Source: Symbiodinium microadriaticum
Taxonomy: Eukaryota > Sar > Dinophyceae > Suessiales > Symbiodiniaceae
Reading direction: 5' to 3'
DNA length: 64,000 bases
Assembly: GCA_001939145.1 (NCBI GenBank)
Contig: LSRX01000459.1
Coordinates: 429,520 to 493,519 of the forward strand
Shown: positions 26,546 through 38,876 of the stretch, piece after piece
Position numbering within the stretch: position 1 is the stretch's first letter
Layout of the letters: every line of letters begins with the position of its first letter
Notes under the pieces: model-generated
The model's database searches: none
Told to the model about the DNA's origin: nothing
What the model saw: the letters and a program-made list of their open reading frames with translations, nothing else
Program-made: the position numbers and the translations under genes

Positions 26546-27569
26546 CACTCTCAGCCTGCTGTTCACGCAACGATGGGGCCGCCGCTGCATGGATCTGATT
26601 TTCAATTCACGGGCAGTGTGCAGAGCGGGGCTGCAGTGGGCCAGCAAAAGGTGCTTGAGAAGAGCTGTTCCATTTTCTCCAGCTTTAGGCTTTGGACAAG
26701 AGGTTTCGCAAGAGTCACACGTTCCATGCACAGCGTCTTCACAGGGCGCACAGTGCACGATTTAGGCTCAAGCCACGACACCGCAGCCGAGTCGCTTCTG
26801 ATTTGGATTGAAGTCTGATCAGAGGTCTCTCCGTGCGAACATTATCCCTTTGCAGACTTCCCACCCTCCGGCCCGGGGATTAACCGAACAACCGGGCTAA
26901 ACCTTCGACTCTCGAGTCAGACCTGAACATGAGCTCCAGATGCTGTGTCTGTCGCAGCCAAGCTGGTGCTGTGAGTGTGCCATGCAGGCTGATGTTTAGA
27001 GCTTTGCTATCGTTTCGCGGGCATTGTGTGTACAGCTTGCGTACCAGTAGTTGGGATGGCTGCGAGAGCATCAATCACGAAGAGCAAGCTTGAGTGTTCT
27101 TTGGAACCCGCGTCGTGCCATTATTGGAGCTTTAAGTTTCGGTTTCGTATTAGTACAAGAGATTCAGTTCTTGAACATGAACCGGAACTGTGGAGTAACG
27201 GGCAACATGAAGTAGGGACTTTCTAGCGTTGCTCGGTGGATCTGTGCGTCCATGTGCTTAACTCCTAGCCTCCTGGAAGCTTTGGGGCTCCTAATGTCTG
27301 CTTTTTGGTTTGATGCTTTTGAACCATTGATCCCGCCAGGTGAGTCCGAGTGGGTCCCCAATACCAGGCCTTTGTGGAGTCGTTTGCCAGACTTGATCAT
27401 GATTGTGATCATGATTGGGTTGGGCTGTGTGAAACTGCACCGTTCGGGGATGCAGCGTTGAAGACGGTGATTGCTTTTTTTGGGGGGGGGTATCCTGCCC
27501 TCCACGTGAAACCAAGCCGCTTCTGGTGTTGGCTCAAGCTTTATATACTTGACATTTCTTAGCTGCGTC

Positions 27570-30500
27570 ATGTCTTCGAGCAATGACTCGGAGCAGCAAA
27601 ACCGAAAGCGCAACAGGACTGACAGCCACATCTATTTGGAAGGTATCGAAAAGGTACGATCCATGTCGACAGCCAGGATCGCTTCATGCGATCGAATCCA
27701 TGAGGCAGCACATACGGGTCGCAGGAGCTCCCTGAAGAACCTCGCAGAGAAAGGTATTGCTGTGGACGAAAGAAACGACAAAGGTCGGACGGCGCTTCAG
27801 TTTGCCGCGGAAGCGGGACATCACCACATCGTTGATGATCTGCTGGGGCAACAGGCTGATGTGAATGCCAAAGACGAGAGAGGTCAAACGGTTTTACATT
27901 TTGCTGCCATGGGAGGTTTTGACGGCATGGGAACAAGGCTTGTCTCATTTCATGCCGAAGTTCATGCAAAGAGCAACAAAGGAGAGACTGCGCTTCATTT
28001 TGCAGTCACGCACGAGCGCAAAGCTTGCATGAAGGAGCTTCTTGCCGAGAGGGCCGATGTCAATGCACCCGACCAACAAGGGTTGACTGCGCTTCACCTC
28101 GCCACCGAGAAGTCAGAATTCGATTACATGAAGCGACTCATAGACAGGCAGGCTGATGTCGATGCTCTCAGCAAGGAAAGGTGGGCACCCATTCATTACG
28201 CAGCAAAGACTGGTAGTCGGCCAGTCACCAAGACTCTCCTTGACGCAAAGAGCGACCTCAACCTGGCCACTTCCAATGGCGAGACTCCGCTGCTCCTTGC
28301 ATCAGCCAAACATGGATATGAACCTATGGTGGCTTTGCTTCTTGAACGCAAAGCTGATCCCAACGCCTGTGACACCGCAATTGGAACAGCGTTGCATCAT
28401 GCCGCGAAGAGAGGAGACGTAATTGTGGCAGGGAAGCTTGTAGACAGCGGAGCCAACGTTAATGGAAAGAACAAGGAGGAGAAGACAGCACTTCACGTCG
28501 CTGCTCAGGAGAAGCATGTCCGTCTGTTGGATCGGCTTCTAGAGATGAAAGCTGATGCCCGTTCCTGCGATCGTTCAGGTTTCACCGCCCTCCATTTCGC
28601 AGCCATATCTGGATCCTTGAAGGTCGGGAAGTCATTGCTTGGTGACCATGCGGCAGGCTCCACTCTGGTCAACCTCAGCAGCAAGAAGGCTGTAACTGCC
28701 TTGCATCTTGCCGCAAAGGCCGGGCATGCAGACTTCGTGCTCCTGCTCCTTGAGAAGGGCGCTAACGTGAAGCTGGCGGATAAGAAAGGTTACACAGCTC
28801 TTCACCACGCAGTGCAAAATGACGCACAGCATACCACTGCGCCGACAGTTCGTGTGGTGTCCTGCCTGCTTCAGTGGAACGCCGATACGAGCTTCATGAC
28901 CGAAGATGGCAGGACAGCATTCGACCTGAGCCTGGAAGAGCATGATGACCTGGGATGGAAGCTCCTGCCTGAAAGCTTCGCCAATATCAAGAGTATTCCG
29001 TGCTTGAACAATCTCTTCAGCTCATCGGCGAAAGAAGGGGATACCTCCTCAGCGGGAGAGCCGACGTCAACAATAGCCTTAACAACTCGGGATGCAGAGC
29101 CCTTCACATTGCTGCACAGAAAGGTCACAAAGCGCTGGTGCAGGTGCTCCTCAAAAAGAAGGCTGAACCCAAAATCCAAGACGGCGAAGGGCGTCTAGCG
29201 TTTGATCTCGCCGAGAATTTTGACTTTGACTTGAAATTCGATCTATTGCCGGATCAGTCAGTTTCCACAGGGTCGTTAAACATCAATGACAGACGCAGCG
29301 TCATTGATTTCTTCCACTCTGTGGTGCAAGCTGGAGACACGGAACTAGTGGGAAATCTCCTAGAGAAAGGCGTTCAGGCCGATGTCAGCACGAAGGAAAC
29401 AAAGGAGACAAGCCTTCACTTGGCAGCAAAATCAGGGCATTTAGATGTTTTGAACAAGTTGCTCGAGCATTTGGGCCAGCATTCGTCCTTGCCCGAAGCA
29501 GTCAATCGCAAAGACTGTCGTGGCATGACACCACTGCACTTCGCAGCCGACTCTGGACGGGACGGGAGGCACCTGACGAAGAAAAGTACCAAGAAATCTG
29601 TCGAAGTCTGTTGAAGCACAAGGCAAACATCTCACAGGAAAGCAGGTCGGGTGAGACGCCTATCGATTTGGCTGGCAGCAGTCTCAGCGCGATTTTCGAC
29701 AAAACAAAAGACCTGTTCATTTGCTTGGTGGAATCCGCTGGTCAACAGGCTGTGGATTTGCTTCTGGACTGGAAAGAGACTGCCCAGCAGCGCAGGGGCC
29801 AGACAGACTTAGAGCTCAAGCGATCCAATCTAGACCAGATGCTTTGGGCAGTCATTGCTCCGGGGATACAGACCTCGAATGCCGCCTGGGTGGTCTTGGA
29901 AGAGGAGCTGGATCTCTCATGTCAGAACCTGTTCCCAGCACCCCAGGTTCGTGCTCATCTGACGGTTCTGCCTGGCTTCACTGCAGCCGATGCCTCCGAC
30001 TGCAGAGTTTTGCGGTGTATTGCTGAAGCAAGCAACGAAGCCATCTTCCAGAGCGATGCAGTTCAAGCACTTGTGCTGGCTGCGTGGCAGCAAGCCCGGT
30101 TGATGACTGCTTGGGAAATCTTGCTGGATTTCTTGAACGTGGTATTCCTCTGTCTCGCTTCGTCCGACATCCTTTTGCGGAAGGGCTGCTGCTCAAATTC
30201 ATCTCTCTGGATCGTGTTCTCGCTGCACTGCAAAAGGACGGTGGAAGAGCTTTTCGAATATGTGAGCTGCGCTTTCAGCCTCGGGCGTTGCAGCAGCACC
30301 AACCCGAAAGGCATCCGAAGAAGTTGCGTGAATCTTGAGAATGCCGCTGACCTCGTGTACTTAGGGGTGGGATGGTCCGCTTTGGCTCTGCACCTTTGGT
30401 TTGAAGATGCTAGAGCCGAGAAGCCGCTCATGTCCATCTTCTGTGCGCTGGTGTGGCTCAGGGCCTTGTACAGCCTCCGAGGGGAATCCTCATTGGGGCC

Positions 30501-31695
30501 ACGACTTCTTCCTATACTTTGCGCTGTTTTCGATACCTCTGCCTTCATTCTGGTGACTGTGATGTGCACACTTGCTGCAACACATGCATACCACATGTTG
30601 GATGTAAAAGAGCCTTCGGAGCTGTATACCGCTTTCGTAGACGTGGTTCGACTGGCCATTTTCTCGGATTTCGATCTCTCAGAACTTGAAGGTCATACCC
30701 GAGTGTACAATGCATCATCTGAAGGTTCATGGGCCCTCGTTGATTCCCGGCCGGGAAAGCTTCATCTTTGGATTCAATGCTTCTTCTACGTGTCCGGCGT
30801 CGGAATCTCCATATTCCTTATGAGCCTTCTTGTGGCAGTGTTGGCGGAGAACTTCGAGCTCTGCCAGGAGCGAAGCTCAGCTCTCTTTCTGCGGGCTGGT
30901 GCGAAGATGATCCTCGAGTTGCGCAGCCAACCATGGTGCAAGATATGGCACGTCTGCATGAAGGTTTGGGTTATAAGTTATAATCCTTCCTCGAGTGTAA
31001 CAGTGTAGGTTCCAGCCAAACATGGTCTCGAGCCCTATCGGTCCACATTTCAGCAGTTAACCGCCAGAAAGCGAGAGTCTGATTGCTACTGCCCAGCCTT
31101 GTTGTGGCCAGGCAGATGACCAATGGCCGCCTGACCCTCCGCCAGACTATGGGCGCAAATCTGAAGCCGGCGGCTTGAATGAGAGACGCGCTGGAAGCAC
31201 AAACACCATTGCGAAGAACGACAGAGGGAACAAGAGAGCTTGATATTGATGCTATTGTTTTGGCCCATGCTTCCACTGTTTGGATTCGAGCGGAAACGTC
31301 TACGGGAGTCGTTCTGCAAAAAGATGAACAAGACTTGTGGCTTGGTTCTGTGGTTCATTTTCACGGGCCCACTCGCCATTCCTGCATCTCTTGCTGCACT
31401 CATGCTGGTCTATCTCCCGTGGAAGCTTGCGGGTCAAAGGGTCGTCAAGGTGTTGATGCACAAAGCCAAGCTTGCCATGGGCTGGCACGGATCTTCCTGG
31501 GCGCGGGCATCGAAATGCTGCATTTGGATGCTCCATCGGTCTGAGCCTACTTCCCACGAGCTCCGAAGCATGCGCACACATTTGAAGAAGCAGGTGCAAG
31601 AGATCAAAGCCGACGTCGCAAGCTTAAAGAACTTCCTGACAACAAGGTCACAAGCCGATCGGCAACCATATCAATCCCGGAACACCGTCTCATAA
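27570..31695 (+). CDS. Ankyrin-repeat, TRP/polycystin-like ion channel, with two frame breaks
   Basis: Start ATG at 27570 (the frame also opens earlier from a TTG, which is not used). About 19-20 ankyrin repeats of the G-x-TALH-x-AA type run to about 29670. Then come hydrophobic segments near 30100-30180, 30345-30405, 30425-30480 and 30500-30600, a pore-loop-like stretch near 30610-30690, and a long last segment near 30765-30870 ending SLLVAVLAENFELCQE, which resembles the final helix of TRP/polycystin channels. The first exon probably ends at AAG|GT, 30963. A last exon near 31183-31695 adds two hydrophobic stretches and a basic coiled tail, and ends in TAA. The frame is broken near 29040-29046 (a short loss) and near 29555-29568 (an extra CGGGA copy). 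With sequence so well preserved on both sides, this is either a very young pseudogene or local sequence error. Ankyrin-fused channels are common in dinoflagellates. Confidence 0.85.
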
Positions 31696-31698
31696 TTC

Positions 31699-32164
31699 GA
31701 TGACGCAGCAATCAGCTGCGTGCTTGCAAGGAATTTACACCTGGTGCCGGAATAACAGCTACCAGCACAGACAGTTTTTGCAGACTCACTTGAGGTTGTT
31801 GCCAAGGCATCCAGAGCACAGAAGCAAACCTCCAGCAGATGAGTCTGTAGTGTGAGGCTGCGAAGATTGCGCTGTGCTGCACCACTGAACAGGAAACCGC
31901 GCCGCGTTTTCCTGCGCCGCCGCACAAAACTAGGCGTTGTGTATGTGTTTCTGTACAATAAGTAAGGCCAAGGTGCCCCCTTGAGGTTACGTAGTCCCAT
32001 TCATGCCCAGACAATGTGCTGGATGACAGTTGGACGTGTGTAGGCCTTCGCATGGTCTTTTTTACACGACTTCATGCTCAGAAGCATCCTCTCAGCACGC
32101 CTGAAGAGGCAGCACGAGACAACGGTCTCCTGATGCAAAAAAGCATGCGACTGTGCCGCAAATC
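31699..32164. other. No gene; 3' flank of channel gene
   Basis: Nothing recognised between the channel gene's stop and the second repeat copy. A - strand frame at 31671-32053 has no motif. Confidence 0.5.
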
Positions 32165-32445
32165 CACAATCCTTGAATAAGCAGAAGACTGGAGGCTACC
32201 AGAGATGTGCAGTGTAGGCATGAATCGTGACGCCATGCTGCTAGCAAAGCACAGGCTGGCATGGCATAGAAATCATTTGAGTGGTCTCTCCGCTGTCCAC
32301 CAGAACCCGATGATCGAAGCTGCGGTTGCCATTTGTCCTGAAGCAGGTGATGCAGGCAGAGAGTGATGCTGCCTAGACAGGCAATGGGGGAGCATGGGGG
32401 AGCATCATTCAGCGCCCCTCAGCAACGGTTCCGCAATAGAGAGAG
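32165..32445. repeat. Dispersed repeat, copy 2, abutting the AT-rich island
   Basis: Same block order as the copy at 26245-26545, with an added tandem duplication of GGGGGAGCAT near 32385-32405. Its right end, around the phrase GCAATAGAGAG (GCAGTAGAGAC in copy 1), is exactly where normal composition gives way to the AT-rich island. Confidence 0.85.
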
Positions 32446-33897
32446 AAAGACCTTGAAATTTAAGAGTTTTGATCAAGTTATACAGAAGGGCTCCTGATCT
32501 AAATGTTGAATTTCGCAAAAAACTGAATGGTTTGAGCCACAACCACAGCAAGAAAATAAATTGAATGAATGACTAACTATAATATCATGATATGGGAGTT
32601 CTTCGAAATTCTCCGCTTCTTGACCGTAGATGAATAGCGTTTTTGAACATTTTGATATAGGTTTAGCACTCAGGCTATAACAAGGGCGAGCATAAAGACG
32701 ATAAATAGAAATCAGATTATTTTCTTGGAATATATTGTCGCGTGATTAGGATTCTCTCTCTTACTCTTTATTTTGATGAGATTTTTTTTTGGAAAATGAG
32801 ATTTCTTTTTTCTTTATTCTTCTGATCTCTTATTTGAAATTGAAAAAATTATGAAAATATATTCTATATAAAAGTGGAGCTATCTAATTTTTTGTTTTTA
32901 TAAAGAATAAAGAATTTCTGAATAGATAATAAAAAAAAAATATATATATATATATATATAAGAAATTATCTTCGGATTATTGGGAAAGAGAACGGCAGAA
33001 TCGATTTTAATGAAAAGATTGATATATTCTTCTAAGATTTAAATATTTTTCTTAATGAGCTTGGTTCTGATATTTAAGATGAATTTCGAGAATTTTTTTT
33101 TTAAGATGTCGATTGATAGAAATTCTTTTTTTACGATTAGTATGGTAGCAAATATTATTTCTCTAATTTGGATTTATAAAATTAGTAGGCGGTGAAGTTA
33201 AGATATGGATAATATAGAGATGAGTGCTATTAATTTATTTCTAGATTTTTCGATAATTGTTATTTTAATTATGATTTATTTTATTTTATATGAATGGTTT
33301 ATATTTATGAAATGGATTCTTCTGCGAATTTTGTGGTAGAATAATTGGATTATATATTATTTTTTTATTCTCTGGATATTATTGTGGAATAAGAGAGAGG
33401 TTATTTCGCTTTTTTAAATATAAATTGATATTTGTTATAGTGGATGATGTGGTATATTTAATTAGAGATTTCGAATTGGGTATTAGAGATTTCGAATCGT
33501 ATAAATAGGTTTTATATAGAATTATTGATTCGATATGAGAATTGAGATGCTAATGATGGCTCGATTTTCATATTCTAAGCTAATGTTTAAAAGAATTACG
33601 AGGTAGATATATTGGTAATAAAGCAAGATATTTGTAATGGATTTTTGCAGCTCTTCTGTTAAAGTAGTAGTCAAGATGACGAGCAGATTGATCCGAATTT
33701 GACTATAGAAGGCCGTCGTTGAATTTTATAAGCTGCTGACGATTTATTTATAGATGACGAGAATCCCACTTATACGGTCGTTGGGATATGTATGGGGGCG
33801 CCGGTAGTCGAGCCTTAATCTTTGAGAGCAACTTTACGATGGCGACAGCAAAATTTTCATAAGTCCAGCTAGAAAATCCGATAATTAGGAGATAATT

Positions 33898-34390
33898 TTG
33901 CAAATTATATTCCGACCTGGTCCGATCTTCACGTCGCCATCAGCGGTTTGGTTATACGGGGCCGGGGCCCGCAAAGGGGCAGAGGTCGACGGGGGCGCCA
34001 GTGTGATAGCCTGGGACGAAGGCGAAGATATGATATTGGAATTACCTAGAAAACGAAAATCTCTCCGTATCTCAAAAACCGATCAATATATTTTCTCAAT
34101 TTGATCGAATTCGTGATCTGGATGTCAGCACATATTTGTTTCCACATCGTTGTTGAGGTAATATGGGCTCGAATCGAATGGAGATAAAAAGATTCGACTT
34201 TCGTGAAATGTGGTCAGTGCGCCGAGTCGACAACAAGGACGGGGCTGACGAATTTGGCCAATTTAGATTAGATTTTGTCGGCTCCCTGAGGAATCCAGGG
34301 CGGAATAGATGAAAAAGTCCGCCTCGTTCTTGGACAGACAAACCCGCTCTGCCAAACCCGATGGTATGTCCCAATGGATGTTATGGGATG
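33898..34390 (+). pseudogene. Remnant upstream of integrase (gag/protease/integrase N-terminal side)
   Basis: A 68-codon frame at 33898-34104, then short frames containing RLDFVGSLRNPG (near 34262) and SWTDKPALPNPM. The 'DFVG...P' stretch resembles the beginning of a copia integrase core. Stops interrupt every frame. The assignment rests partly on position. Confidence 0.4.
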
Positions 34391-35119
34391 CGAAGTCGAA
34401 GCAGCGATGTTCAGCAAGATATTTGGTTACTTGAAAAGATTAAGATTCGTATCTCTTTTCTTGAATTTAAAGAACATATAAAATGATTTTCCAAAATCCT
34501 AAGATATAATCCTAAGGATCCAAGATATAATAACTATATATTTGTTATTTCGTACAGCTCAGAGATGCCTTTTTTTCATATTTTCCATCAAATATTTGTT
34601 GGGTCGATTCTGTCTTCCAAAATCCATATATTTAGATAAATTTTCCCGGACCCAAGATCCATTTCATAGCCATGTCCATGCACAAAGGCCAATGGATGAC
34701 CCCCCTAATTGTGTCTGCTCGACTAGTTTCATCAGTAATATTCGTATTGCATTCACAAATACGTCACCGAAATTTATTGGCACATACGCCCTGATTTGCC
34801 GCCACTTCTTCCGACAGCCGAACAGGCTGCGCTACGTGCTCAGGATCAGCGAGACTCCTGATCTATGGGATGATGATGATTTCGTCACCATTGAATAGGA
34901 AAAGCAAGCTCGCGAGAAGCTGAATAAAGTGAAGGGAACCATGAAGATCCCATTGATTTCTTTTGCTACTTCAAGCCTCTCAAAGGAAAAAGCGAAAAAT
35001 ATATTTTGAAGGCCATATAGGAAATTGTGCTTTAGTTGTGCGCGGAGAATCTCGCGGCTGTGAGGATCCACGCGGACAGGGCTCATAAGATGAGATGAGA
35101 ACCCCTACGACAATGAACC

Positions 35120-35400
35120 TTGTATAATAATATACTTTTGATAAGGACTGAGGGACAAGCTCCTCAGTCGAATGGAACTGCAGAACGCGCTGTCCGTCGG
35201 GCGCGATGCCTTCTGAGAGACGCCGATCTTGGAGTTCAATTTTGGACAAAAGTCATGACTATAGCGGCGCGACGTCAACGAGAAGAACACTTAAGGCCCG
35301 AGTGCCCCAGGATTCCGGCGGCTTATGGTGCTAGGGTCGCCATCAAGAAGAAGTATTATGGCCGGGGAGGAAAGCTTGATCTACTACCACAGTGGGTAAA
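35120..35400 (+). pseudogene. Copia integrase remnant
   Basis: Contains GQAPQSNGTAERAVRRAR, the hallmark P-x-x-NG-x-AER motif of Ty1/copia integrases, followed by FWTKVM. Upstream catalytic aspartates are not in this frame. Integrase inserts the DNA copy into the host chromosome, but this copy is broken. Confidence 0.85.
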
Positions 35401-36084
35401 ATGATTCTATGTGGGACCAATATGGGATGTTCAACGATTCTGGAAGAGGAGACGACCCGCTTTATGATTTCCATTTATTTGCGCCACAAAGTGGTTCCGG
35501 GCACGATTATACAAGAATCCGAACTGGAGGCGGAGCCTCCCCGACGGAGAAGATTTCGAGGCAAGACCGCTACGGACGAAGATGGCGTGAGAAGCAAAGC
35601 GATGGATATAGAGAACCTCATCAGGTTCCGAGGCGCCCTACAACAGGGGTTTATCGAGCTCTTAGTGGCTATCAATGGAGTAAAAAGACCTCAACTTCTT
35701 GCCCAAGGAGAAGCTCAACCTCAGGATGGATATACTACGTTGGCCGCGTTTCAACATAGAAGATTGGCGGGCATCCCTAATGCCACAAAGGAGAACTCCA
35801 TCCTCGTCCAAAAAGTCGCTCAACTGCTCTCTATGGTTTTGCCTGAGGAGGTATCTATTTCGAGAACAGTAATTCGGAATAAATGGATACCTATTCATAA
35901 GGATAGCTTTAACGACCGCACAATATATAATCTTGTGAGTCTGCTGAACGTTGCCTCAGATACTGGGACATGGCAAGAATTACGACCTAAAGACCAACGA
36001 AATTTTATATCGATGGAAGTTAAAGAGAAAGATGTCCCCGGTCAATTACATACCTTGAAAATTGAAGTGAGGACAAAGCTATGA
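35392..36084 (+). pseudogene. Copia polyprotein linker between integrase and reverse transcriptase
   Basis: The longest intact frame of the element, 230 codons. It contains EPPRRRRFRGKTA, a basic stretch of the type lying between integrase and reverse transcriptase in dinoflagellate copia polyproteins, and QHRRLAGIPNATKENS. No catalytic motif. It lies in a different frame from the integrase fragment. Confidence 0.65.
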
Positions 36085-36596
36085 AGCCTTCATTGTGTAG
36101 CGTATCTTAGTGGAGGTCCCCGTCTCTTGCTCGCGGCATACACCATTGCTTCATGGAGGAAGCTCAAACATGATGATATGGAGAGGCTCAACGGGTTGGA
36201 CTTCCAAATTCCGGATGAGGAAAATGAGAATGATGAAAAGGGCAGCCGTATAAGAGCACGAGGAAGCCTATTTTTCTCTTTGGATAGTCGAGAAGCAGGA
36301 GGAGATGACTCGTGGTTTGAGCCAAAGAGATCCCCTGGTGGAGATTGATGAGGATATGATTCGTTGTGCCAAGATTGCTACAGATAACCGCTACAGACAA
36401 CCTCTTCGCCCATGGCATTGGGGAGCTTCTCGAGAGTTTGGACGACGAGCTCCGGGTAGTTCCCGGGTACGCCCAAAAGAAGTCGAACAATATCTATCAA
36501 AATGGATTCAGGCCCTCAAGGCTAAGTTAAAAATGCTGGAGGACATTGGAGCTTAAAGCGGTTGGTGGGACAAGAGACACATGATTTTCTTGTTCT

Positions 36597-37125
36597 TTGT
36601 GGAGTCAAGTGGTACCGGGGAAGGCTGTCTACACGGTGAAGCCGCCCTCAAAGGAGGGAACCAAGTACCGGTGTAAGGTCCGCATTGTTGGATGTGGGAA
36701 TTTTCAAGCTAAGGATGCTGTTGAAGAGAACTACTCGGGAGGCGCTGCAGCCGAGGCAATAAGGTTGGGAGAGAAAGCACTGGGTTATCTCTACCGGTGA
36801 TGATGTGAGCGCTTTACTTCGAGCCCCAGTACCAGAGGGCACTCTACTTGCCCTACGACCACTTGCAGTATTGATCCGTGCAGGCTTAGCTGAACCCAGT
36901 GAGGTGTGGTCAGTCTATACGGCGCTACAGGGATTCCGAACGAGTCCCCGCGGGTGGGGTATTCGCCGCACTCATATTATGAAGAAGTCCCGTATATCTT
37001 CTAACTTGACGTTTCTACAGGGTACTACTGATCCAGAAGTATGGAACGTACGAGATGAGACCCCCCAAATGGTCGTCCTTATTATCGTCTATGTCGACGA
37101 CTTGTTCATTATAGGGTCGAAATAG
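36597..37125 (+). pseudogene. Copia reverse transcriptase remnant, YVDD present
   Basis: Two frames. 36597-36800 has VPGKAVYTVKPP and KYRCKVRIVGCGNF, the N-terminal part of copia reverse transcriptase. 36805-37125 has LLRAPVPEGTLLALRP, LQGFRTSPRGWG and the active-site VYVDDLF. A frame change near 36800 separates them. Confidence 0.9.
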
Positions 37126-37439
37126 ATTTAAGAAGAAGTATTTCGATGACTTTCCTCTATCTACGAGACAACTCACTTTTACTCGTATCAAGAGAATAGA
37201 TGAGCTTGGATCCCGAGACGTTCGCTACACAGTACGTCAGCGAGGAGCTGAAGGTCGCGCAATCCCTGATGGGCGAGCCGAGGCCCAAAGGTGCAGGCCA
37301 GACTTGGCATGTGGGATGAGCATCATGGCCAGCTTGACTACGAAGGACCTAGCGCGGCTTGCCCTTTTACGCCCTGGCCTACCTGAACCACTCCCGAGAA
37401 TGGAAATTGAGGTCCAGACGATAGGCTGCATTGCTGACC

Positions 37440-37823
37440 TACACGGACAGCTCCTACGCATCGGACGGAGATCGGAGTCATGGAGGAGCTCTGATTTTTG
37501 TCATGGGGAGGTCTAGATAACCCTTGATTACGACCGAGTTGGTAGCGGCGCATCATGATTGTCAACAAATGCAGTCGGAGGATGCCCTATTGGAGGCAGA
37601 GAAAGACCTCTTTGGAGGATTATCTATGTGGACAACACGGCGGCGATCCCCCTGGCTACCTCGCAGGGTAGGAGCTGGAAAACTCGCCATCTTAAAGAGC
37701 TCTACGACACGGATTGAAAGTGGTTGGGTCGAGGTGATTTCTTGCCTCGGGGACCAACAGTTGGCGGATGATTTGACGAAAGCTTTGTCCTCCCAGCGTA
37801 TGAATATAATGATGGAATTTTAA
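37440..37823 (+). pseudogene. Copia RNase H remnant
   Basis: From 37440 one frame reads YTDSSYASDGDRSHGG, which keeps the TDS active-site aspartate of retroelement RNase H. A different frame ends near 37823 with QQLADDLTKALS, the conserved RNase H tail (ADxLTK). The frames are not continuous. Confidence 0.85.
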
Positions 37824-38036
37824 TGATTTTTTTGGAGGAGATCAAGCACGAGACCGATTACAACTATAGTACCTTCATGAGAAGGGCTTCAGCAGACAGC
37901 AACACAGCATCGAGAGACATATATAACACCAACAACGCATCCAGAGGGGTTGGGCTATTGTTGAGGTCTATTGGAGATACTCATGAATATTGCTAAGGCA
38001 AGTGGGCATTTCACCTAACCAGAAGTCCAAGCCCCT

Positions 38037-38876
38037 TTGGCGGTAGATTCCTCGCCGGAGTTGTACGGCGTTCTGGTGATGCGGGCGATATATGTGGTTG
38101 CAATATGGGAACTAGGTAGAGCTTATTTAAGAAACTATGGGGAAGTTTTGAGACTTCGGGCTCTACAAGCTAGCCAAAGACCATCTAAGAAAGAGATGCC
38201 CGAGCTGAAGTCTCTTCTTCGAAGGGCCTCTCAAGACCGTCAGACGCGGAAAAAGGAAAGAATGATTCAGCTGGTTGAATCAATTGGAATTGATCTTTCG
38301 CCGGAATCCTGGGGAGAAACGCCGAGTCTTCCTTTGCATCAGCTAGACTTATTGTGGTAGATCCGATTAATAGGTCGTCGCCCCCCTCGTTACGATCTTA
38401 TCAGTGTATGTGCAGCGGATGAAGACCTCATACGAAGAAGAAGGAATGAGGCGAAGACGAGAAGCTCATCGCCACAGCCATCTCCGCCTATATATAAAGA
38501 TATTGTGCAGAAGGATGAAAGGCGTCGTCGAGTCGAACGACCTGTCTTAGTGCCTCCTAACTGGGAAACGAGACGCCCCCGAAGTCGCTCAGTCGGGACA
38601 CAGGTAGAAATATTACAGGAAATTTCGAAGGTTCTCTATACGAATCCTTCTAGTACGTGTGTTCATGCGACAGAGGACTGCTCTACCTTGAACCTTTCGG
38701 CGAAGTTCATTGTCAAGGAGGTGGGTGCGAGATGTGTCCCCGGGCAGAAGGAAGTCACAAATTCGGTAAAAGTTGCGTGGATCTTACGATCGCGCCAAGA
38801 CGGAATGTTGATTCCTGTGATATCCTTCCTTATAAATCTTAGGTGGGTGGAGCTCGCTTACTTATGGGAATCTTAA
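38037..38876 (+). pseudogene. Element tail frames, unrecognised
   Basis: Frames 38037-38360 (107 codons, helical and basic) and 38505-38876 (123 codons) follow RNase H in the same orientation. An alternative frame at 38657-38842 contains C-x(n)-CQGGGCEMCPR, a cysteine pattern that could be a small zinc-binding tail. Function unknown. Confidence 0.45.
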
